Origin: Martelella mediterranea
GTDB taxonomy: Bacteria; Pseudomonadota; Alphaproteobacteria; Rhizobiales; Rhizobiaceae
Reading direction: 5' to 3'
Assembly (NCBI RefSeq): GCF_021021415.1
Contig: NZ_JAINWJ010000014.1
Span: 62,001-126,000 of the forward strand
Length of the DNA: 64,000 nucleotides
Numbering within the stretch: the first letter of the stretch is position 1; the number at the start of each line of letters is the position of its first letter. A program made the translations under genes and the position numbers. Positions 58,589 to 64,000 of the stretch are shown here, piece after piece. The notes beneath the pieces are model-generated. The model did not search any database and was not told where the DNA came from. It saw only the letters and a list, made by a program, of their open reading frames with translations.

Positions 58589-59620
58589 GTGGCGACTGCG
58601 CCGATCGTCTTGGAGAATGCATTGAAACCGACAATGATGGATGTCGCCGCCCGCGCCGGCGTATCCCAGGCCACCGTCTCCCTCATTCTCAACGGCAGTT
58701 CCGGCGCCCGCTTCAGCGAAGCCACGCGCAAAAGGGTGTTCGATGCCGCAGAGGCGCTGGGCTATCGCCTGTCCAACAGGACGGCGACCGCCAGCCACGC
58801 GGCCGCCAAGGTCATCGTCTTCCTCGTCGATGAGCTCACCACCGACCCCTGGATGGCGCTCGCCTTCGAGGGCGCGCGGGAAAAGGCGCTGGAGAGCGGG
58901 ATCATCGTCACGCTTGGCGTGTTCCGCAAGGGCGAGGATCCGGATGATGGGGTATTGTCCATCTGCGAAAGCCAGACGCTGGTGGGCTATATCTTCGGCA
59001 CGATCCTGACCCGCAAGGTCGACCCGCCCCAGGCGCTTCTCGATGCGCCTTCCGTGCTCGTCAATTGCTACGACCAGCAGCGCCGCCTGCCCTCGATCGT
59101 GCCCGGCGACGTCGCCGGCGGACGCGCCGCGACCGAGCGGCTGATTGCCGGCGGGCGCAAGCGCGTTGCGCTCATCAACGGCCAGGAGGGGCTCGACAAC
59201 CCGCGCGACCGGCTGCGCGGCTACAAGCAGGCGCTTGCCAGCAACGACCTCGCCTATGATCCGAAGCTCGTGCATTACGGCAACTGGGAGCCGTCATCCG
59301 GCTATGAGAAGACCCACGAACTGATGAGGCTCCCCGACCCGCCCGACGGCATTTTCTGCGCCAACGACCTGATGGCGATCGGCTGTCTGGAAGCGCTCAA
59401 GGAGCTCGGCAAGTCCATCCCCGGTGATGTCGCCGTCGTCGGCTTCGACAATCGCGATATCGCCCAGTTCACCATGCCCCCGCTGACGACCTACCATCTC
59501 CCGATGTTCGAAATGGGCGCGATGGCCGTCGAATTGCTCGAGGACATGATGGGCGGACTGACCAGCGCGCATGACCAGCTCAAGGTCGAGTGTACTCTGA
59601 TCGAGCGGGTCTCGGGTTAG
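58589..59620 (+). CDS. LacI-family transcriptional regulator of the ribose-type importers
   Basis: 343 residues from GTG at 58589 (AGGCCTGCAA before it); a TTG at 58622 preceded by TTGGAGAATGCA is a good alternative and gives the more usual short N terminus before the HTH (MMDVAARAGVSQATVSLILN). Effector domain: IVFLVDELTTDPWMALAFEG, LIAGGRKRVALINGQEGLDN, IFCANDLMAIGCLEALKELG. It lies in the ATPase-permease operon and probably governs both divergent transporter sets and perhaps the enzyme operon downstream. Confidence 0.93.
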   Translation: MATAPIVLENALKPTMMDVAARAGVSQATVSLILNGSSGARFSEATRKRVFDAAEALGYRLSNRTATASHAAAKVIVFLVDELTTDPWMALAFEGAREKALESGIIVTLGVFRKGEDPDDGVLSICESQTLVGYIFGTILTRKVDPPQALLDAPSVLVNCYDQQRRLPSIVPGDVAGGRAATERLIAGGRKRVALINGQEGLDNPRDRLRGYKQALASNDLAYDPKLVHYGNWEPSSGYEKTHELMRLPDPPDGIFCANDLMAIGCLEALKELGKSIPGDVAVVGFDNRDIAQFTMPPLTTYHLPMFEMGAMAVELLEDMMGGLTSAHDQLKVECTLIERVSG

Positions 59621-59791
59621 TCGAAGCTGTCTACCTTTGCGATCTTGGAGGAATATGAGCCCTCGACTCCGACATTTCGATATTTATCCCGCAAAACTCG
59701 AATACGCGAACACAGCCCTGGCTGAGTTGGGATGACAAAAACGGGGCCGTGTAAGGCCAGGGCACCGGGAGGCGCCGCTTCCGGCCCCAGT

Positions 59792-61399
59792 TCAGGAACG
59801 AGAGTCCTTCCTGATCATATCCGCAGCCTTTTCGGCGATCATCACGACGGGCGAGGCCGTGTTGCCGGACACGATTTTGGGCATGATCGAGGCATCGATG
59901 ATCCGCAGACCATCAAGCCCCCGGAACCGCAGCTGCGGATCGACGACGGCTTCGTCGTCAACGCCCATGCGGCATGTTCCGACCGGATGGAAGATCGTGG
60001 TTGCGATGTTTCCGGCCGCCGACAGCAGGGCGTCATCGCCCTCGACCGCCGGCCCGGGGAGGATTTCCTCTGGCGCGTAAGGCGTCAGCGCCTTCGCCGT
60101 CATGATCTTGCGGGCCTGCCTGATGGAGGTGACCGCAATGTCCCTGTCCCTGGCAGCCGAGAGATAATTCAACCGGATTTCCGGCTGTGTCGTGGCGTCA
60201 GCAGTCGTTACGTGACTGGCGCCGACGCTTTCGGGCCTCAGATTGCAGACCGAAACCGTGATGGCGGGAAAAGCGTGAAGCGGTTCCCCCAGCCGTTCGG
60301 TCGAAAGCGGCTGGACGTGATATTCGAGGTCGGGCATTTCCAGCGACGGATCGGATTTCGTAAACATGCCGAACTGGCTCGGCGCCATCGACATGGGGCC
60401 TGATCGCGTCAGCCCGTATTCGAGCGCGATCGCCGCCTTGCCGGAAAGAGAGTGGACCATGGTGTTGAGTGTCTTTGCATTCCTCACCTTGTAGACCGTG
60501 CGGATCTGCAAATGGTCCTGCAGGTTTTCACCCACGCCCCGTCTTGCGAAACGGGTGTCTATCCCGACGGCAGAGAACCGCTCCGGGTCGCCAACGCCGG
60601 AGAGTTCGAGGATTTTCGGTGAGTTGATCGCACCGGCTGAAAGCAGGACTTCAGCGTTTGCACGGGCCGTGAAGGCCGCGCCCTTGTGATGAAACCGGAC
60701 GCCCATCACCCGCCGGCCCTCGATGATCAGGCGTTCGGTCTCGGCGTGGGTGACAAGGCGCAGGTTTGGCCGTTTCAGGGCGGGCCGCAGAAAGCCCTTG
60801 GCCGTATTCCAGCGCACGCCGTTCTTCTGGTTGACCTCGAAGAACCCGCTGCCCTCATTGCTGCCATCGTTGAAATCAGGGCGCGGCATGATCCCGAACT
60901 CCTTCGCGCCCTCCTGAACGGCCTTGAGAATTTCCCAGCGCCCGCGCTGCCGGGCGACTTTCCATTCGCCGCCGCTGCCATGCATCGCGCTTTTGCCCGC
61001 ATGATGATCCTCGGATTTCAGGAAATAGGGCAGCACGTCATCCCATGCCCAGCCGACATTGCCGAGCTGACGCCAGTGGTCGTAGTCGGCGGACTGGCCG
61101 CGCATGTAGATCATGCCGTTGACGGAAGTGCAGCCGCCCAGCACCTTGCCGCGCGGATAGACCAGGCTGCGCCCGTTGAGACCCGGTTCGGCGGCGGTCT
61201 TCATCATCCAGTCGGTGCGCGGATTGCCGATACAATAGAGGTAACCGACGGGTATATGGACCCAGTGGTAATTATCCGAGCCGCCGGCCTCCAACAGCAG
61301 TACGCGGCAGGCCGGGTCCTCGGTCAGCCGGTTGGCGAGAACGCAGCCCGCCGTCCCTGCCCCGACGATGATGTAATCATAGCTGCCGTCCAGTTTCAT
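59792..61399 (-). CDS. GMC-family FAD oxidoreductase (choline/alcohol dehydrogenase type)
   Basis: 535 residues. FAD motif YIIVGAGTAGCVLANRLTED, GMC signature 1 GKVLGGCTSVNGMIYMRGQ, signature 2 region LLSAGAINSPKILELSGVGD, and the active-site His in TIFHPVGTCRMG with the closing GNTASPVVMIAEKAADMI. No signal peptide. Oxidises an alcohol or polyol. Last gene of the minus-strand operon that starts beyond the window edge; ATG overlaps the kinase stop (ATGA). Convergent with the LacI gene, 171 bases apart. Confidence 0.93.
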   Translation of the reverse strand: MKLDGSYDYIIVGAGTAGCVLANRLTEDPACRVLLLEAGGSDNYHWVHIPVGYLYCIGNPRTDWMMKTAAEPGLNGRSLVYPRGKVLGGCTSVNGMIYMRGQSADYDHWRQLGNVGWAWDDVLPYFLKSEDHHAGKSAMHGSGGEWKVARQRGRWEILKAVQEGAKEFGIMPRPDFNDGSNEGSGFFEVNQKNGVRWNTAKGFLRPALKRPNLRLVTHAETERLIIEGRRVMGVRFHHKGAAFTARANAEVLLSAGAINSPKILELSGVGDPERFSAVGIDTRFARRGVGENLQDHLQIRTVYKVRNAKTLNTMVHSLSGKAAIALEYGLTRSGPMSMAPSQFGMFTKSDPSLEMPDLEYHVQPLSTERLGEPLHAFPAITVSVCNLRPESVGASHVTTADATTQPEIRLNYLSAARDRDIAVTSIRQARKIMTAKALTPYAPEEILPGPAVEGDDALLSAAGNIATTIFHPVGTCRMGVDDEAVVDPQLRFRGLDGLRIIDASIMPKIVSGNTASPVVMIAEKAADMIRKDSRS

Positions 61400-62913
61400 C
61401 CATCGGTCTCCGAAGCCGCAAGATCACGCCAGACCGGATCCATGGCCCGCATTGCCCGGCGCCATATCTCATAGCGCCGGTCATAATGGGCGCGCATGTG
61501 CGGATCGGGCGCGAAGGTGCGGGCAGGCCGGGTCATGTTGGCCACCGCCGCCGCCTCATCGGGATGGATGCCGACGCCGACGGATGCTGCGATCACAGCG
61601 CCCAGCGCGCCGGTTTCGCGCGCTTGCGCCACGGTGACCGGGACGCCAAGCCCATCTGCGAACATTGCCGGCCAGTGCGGGGAGCGCGCTCCGCCGCCTG
61701 CAAGCGCCGCCCTGTCGAAGGTGACCCCGGCCTCCGCCAGCACTTCGATGTGGCGGCGATGCTCGAACATCACACCCTCGTAGAGCGCGCGCAGCAGATG
61801 CCCTTCCCCATGCCAGCCGGCCAGCCCGAAAAAGCCGCCGCGCTGATGCGCGCCAAGACGCCCGCCGTAGAGAAAGGGGTGAAACATCGGGTCTTCCCGC
61901 CCCGGCGTCACGCTGCCGACGGCGTCATTGACGAAACCGAAGGGATCGTCGTGATGGCCGCCGCGCTCCACGAAGCTCCTGACATACCATTCCAGATTGG
62001 CCGCCGATGTGGCGCTGTTTTCCATGTTGGCAAACCGGTTGCGGCCATAGGCCGAGATCATGAAGACGCGATCGTCGCGCACAGGCACATCGGAAAAGAC
62101 CTGATTGATCGACCAGCTTCCAACGATAATCGAGGCCGCGCCGCTGCCGACCGCACCCGAGCCGAGCGCGGAGGCCACCACATCGAAATAGCCGGCGACC
62201 ACCGGCGTGCCCTCGGCAAGCCCGGTCGCCTCCGCCGCCGCTCCGGTTGCATTCCCGACAATGCTGGTCGGCTCGACAAGCTCCGGCAACAGCCGTTCGG
62301 CATCGTCGAGACCGTAGAGCGCGAGCAGATCGCTGTCATAAGCGGCCTCAGGCAACCGAAGCAGACCGGCGCCCGACATATCCGAAATCTCGCTGGCTTT
62401 TTTCCCGGTCAGATGCCAGCCTATGACATCCTTGGCGAAAAGCAGCGTCCCCGCCCGCGCATAAAGGTCCGGACGGTTGGCCTTGAGCCATGCAAGAAGC
62501 GTCGGGGTTTGCGATGGCCATGGCCGCTGGAGGCAGATGGCGTGAAGCGCATCGCCTTTGTCCGCATCCAGTTTCCCGGCAAGGGCCGCAGCCCTGGTGT
62601 CGAGCGACTGTATGCCGATCAGCGCTTCATCGTCCCTGTCCAGCAAATAGAGTCCGTTTCCGTGCCCTGCCATGCCGATGGCGGCGATCGCGGATGGCTT
62701 GCAGCCACCGGCCTCAAGGCAGCCCCTGATCGCGACCCGGGCATTGTCCCAAAGCTCGGTGACGGATCGTTCGACCATGCCGGGCGCGGGCGTCTCGGTT
62801 GCGCCATCGATGGCGTGGGCGGCGATTTGTCGCCCCTCGAGATCGAACAGCACGGCCTTGATCACGGTGTTGCCGGCATCCAGCCCCAGCAGATATCTTG
62901 CCTGATCAGCCAC
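61396..62913 (-). CDS. FGGY-family carbohydrate/polyol kinase
   Basis: 505 residues. Phosphate-binding start LLGLDAGNTVIKAVLFD, adenosine region GGGARSPHWPAMFADGLGVP near the C terminus, and NSATSAANLEWYVRSF in the middle, as in pentulose/erythritol/xylulose-type kinases. The catalytic Asp is expected in the SGAGLLRLPEAAYD region. GTG at 62913 overlaps the aldolase stop by eight bases (GTGGCTGA) and suits the family start; in-frame ATGs at 62937 and 62955 would give a larger overlap. Context suggests it phosphorylates a polyol or ketose from the ribose-type importers. Confidence 0.9.
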   Translation of the reverse strand: MADQARYLLGLDAGNTVIKAVLFDLEGRQIAAHAIDGATETPAPGMVERSVTELWDNARVAIRGCLEAGGCKPSAIAAIGMAGHGNGLYLLDRDDEALIGIQSLDTRAAALAGKLDADKGDALHAICLQRPWPSQTPTLLAWLKANRPDLYARAGTLLFAKDVIGWHLTGKKASEISDMSGAGLLRLPEAAYDSDLLALYGLDDAERLLPELVEPTSIVGNATGAAAEATGLAEGTPVVAGYFDVVASALGSGAVGSGAASIIVGSWSINQVFSDVPVRDDRVFMISAYGRNRFANMENSATSAANLEWYVRSFVERGGHHDDPFGFVNDAVGSVTPGREDPMFHPFLYGGRLGAHQRGGFFGLAGWHGEGHLLRALYEGVMFEHRRHIEVLAEAGVTFDRAALAGGGARSPHWPAMFADGLGVPVTVAQARETGALGAVIAASVGVGIHPDEAAAVANMTRPARTFAPDPHMRAHYDRRYEIWRRAMRAMDPVWRDLAASETDG

Positions 62914-63748
62914 GATTATAGATGTCCCACGCTTCATCGCCGCCGGCGCCGTCATGGATGATCGCCATCAGGGCCGCCACCACCGCCTTCGGATTGTCAT
63001 GCTGATAGATGTTGCGGCCATAGACCATGCCTTTTGCGCCCTGCGCTATCAAGGCTGCGGATTTGGCCAGCACCGCCTTCAGATCCTCCTTACCGCCGCC
63101 GCGCACCAGCACCGGCACGCGCGCCGCCTCGACCACGCGATGAAAATCCTCCGGATTTTCGGTCGGGTCCGCCTTGATGATGTCGGCGCCCATTTCGCTT
63201 GCCAGCCGCACCAGCGTCACGATCTTCTCGGCGTCGCCATCGACCTGATAGCCGCCGCGCACGTCATTCGGCAGCATCACCAGAGGCTCGATCATCAGCG
63301 GCATGCCGTATTTGTGGCAGGCCGCGCGCACGCGTGAGATGTTCTCCACGCATTGGCGGAATAGCTCGGGCTCGTCGGGCAGCATGAACAGGTTGACCAC
63401 CACGCAGGCGGCATCCATCTCGAGCGCGCCGATGATCGGCTCATCCGCATTCTGCAGCATCGACCACATCACCCGATGGCGCTGGTCATTATAGGGATTG
63501 CCCATATCGATGCGCATCACCAGCGCCGGCTTGTCCTTTTCCGGCCGGCCCTGCAACAGGTCAGCCGGGCCATAGGCCATCTGGATGGCGTCGGGCTTTG
63601 CCTTGATCAGGCTGTCGACAACGCCGGCCATGTCCTCAAGGCCGACCAGGAAGCTCGGCTCGTTGCAGACCCCGTGGTCGATGGCGACATCCAGGCATCC
63701 GCCATTGGTAAACAATCGATTCATGCGGGCTTTCGTGCTTATGCGCAT
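62906..63748 (-). CDS. DhnA/LsrF-type class I aldolase
   Basis: 280 residues of the DeoC/LacD/DhnA aldolase group. CLDVAIDHGVCNEPSFL start, IQMAYGPADLLQG, YGMPLMIEPLVML, GADIIKADPTENPEDFHRVV with the likely Schiff-base Lys, VLVRGGGKEDLKAVL, and the phosphate-site ending GMVYGRNIYQHDNPKAVVAA. Should split a phosphorylated sugar to two short products. ATG at 63748 with AAGGAGCCGGC; overlaps the upstream GlpD-like gene by 10 bases, so coupled. Confidence 0.9.
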   Translation of the reverse strand: MRISTKARMNRLFTNGGCLDVAIDHGVCNEPSFLVGLEDMAGVVDSLIKAKPDAIQMAYGPADLLQGRPEKDKPALVMRIDMGNPYNDQRHRVMWSMLQNADEPIIGALEMDAACVVVNLFMLPDEPELFRQCVENISRVRAACHKYGMPLMIEPLVMLPNDVRGGYQVDGDAEKIVTLVRLASEMGADIIKADPTENPEDFHRVVEAARVPVLVRGGGKEDLKAVLAKSAALIAQGAKGMVYGRNIYQHDNPKAVVAALMAIIHDGAGGDEAWDIYNRG

Positions 63749-64000
63749 TGCCGGCTCCTTGTCTCTGCTCTCTGTTTCAGAATTTCCGGCGGAACCCCGT
63801 GATAGTCCCGCAACTCTTCGATGACCGCCTGGCATTCGCGCGCCCTGCGGGCGTCATCCCAGCCAAGTTCGTGCGCCATGACGGCCGCAATCGCCTCGAT
63901 CTGACCGTGATCAATCCTGCCGGTGATGGCGAGCGACGTCCGGCGCAGGATGATATCGGACAGGTGCTCGACATGCTCTTCGGCGGTGATCAAGGCGATT
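63739..64000 (-). CDS. GlpD/EryB-like FAD-dependent polyol-phosphate dehydrogenase, 3' end
   Basis: Partial: only the last 86 codons, the rest lies past the window edge. LSDIILRRTSLAITGRI followed by AVMAHELGWDDARRARECQA is the C-terminal (DAO_C) domain of glycerol-3-phosphate dehydrogenases and of erythritol-phosphate dehydrogenase EryB. Placed before an aldolase and an FGGY kinase, a polyol-phosphate substrate is more likely than glycerol 3-phosphate, but that is inference. Confidence 0.8.
   Translation of the reverse strand, partial: IALITAEEHVEHLSDIILRRTSLAITGRIDHGQIEAIAAVMAHELGWDDARRARECQAVIEELRDYHGVPPEILKQRAETRSRQCA

Noticed and set aside
61396-63748. FGGY kinase plus DhnA-type aldolase read as an AI-2 (LsrK/LsrF) system
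   Set aside because: No lsrR, lsrG or Lsr-type receptor set is present, and the flanking GlpD-like and GMC genes fit polyol catabolism better.

Overview
The window reads as a chromosome or large-replicon segment from a GC-rich alphaproteobacterium, most likely of the order Hyphomicrobiales (Rhizobiales). The reasons are the high density of TRAP, TTT and ABC solute importers, the fused cysN/C gene, the bifunctional ribBA under an FMN riboswitch, the exopolysaccharide tyrosine autokinase, and two kinds of short palindromic intergenic repeat of the sort scattered through rhizobial genomes. I cannot name the genus. No rRNA, tRNA, insertion sequence, prophage or CRISPR array is visible.

Layout. 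1-2.5 kb: the end of a tripartite tricarboxylate transporter (tctC-tctB-tctA). 2.5-3.9 kb: a lipoprotein gene divergent from a DUF2975 membrane protein/HTH pair, with nested inverted repeats between them. 3.9-6.6 kb: a ThDP-dependent decarboxylase/synthase-like enzyme followed by an IclR regulator. 7-9.9 kb: ribD-ribBA-ribH behind an FMN riboswitch. 10-11 kb: a DUF1428/marR divergent pair. 11-16 kb: uxuA, a GntR regulator and a dctPQM TRAP transporter (hexuronate-type locus). 16.3-17.6 kb: a membrane diguanylate cyclase. 17.7-20.7 kb: a second TRAP transporter (fused dctQM plus dctP) directly behind a clear TPP riboswitch. 20.8-22 kb: a lytic transglycosylase. 22.4-27.6 kb: polysaccharide genes (ugd, BY-kinase, WecA-like transferase). 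28.1-31.7 kb: cysD-cysNC-cysQ (PAPS synthesis and turnover). 32-39.6 kb: a LacI regulator divergent from a Pot-type ABC importer and a GH3/PA14 glucosidase, with a pair of palindromic operators. 39.7-50.8 kb: a compact sugar-acid regulon. 51-59.6 kb: two ribose-type ABC importers, an epimerase/dehydrogenase and a LacI regulator. 59.8-64 kb: a GMC oxidoreductase, an FGGY kinase, a DhnA-type aldolase and the 3' end of a GlpD-like dehydrogenase.

Two places look most worth following. First, the TRAP transporter at 17.7-20.6 kb has a TPP riboswitch as its leader, which predicts that it imports thiamine or a thiamine precursor, an unusual job for a TRAP system. Second, the locus at 39.7-50.8 kb is headed by a protein that fuses an IclR regulator to an SMP-30/gluconolactonase domain with its metal site intact. 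The same 18-bp near-palindrome occurs at both of its promoters, with a variant copy at one, so regulator, lactonase, dehydrogenase, two enolase-superfamily dehydratases, two DapA-family aldolases and a complete CUT1 ABC importer appear to form one self-contained oxidative (non-phosphorylative) sugar pathway with unknown substrate.

All functions are read from protein motifs and gene order only; no database search was run. Start codons were moved from the longest reading frame where a ribosome binding site, family start or operon overlap supported it.
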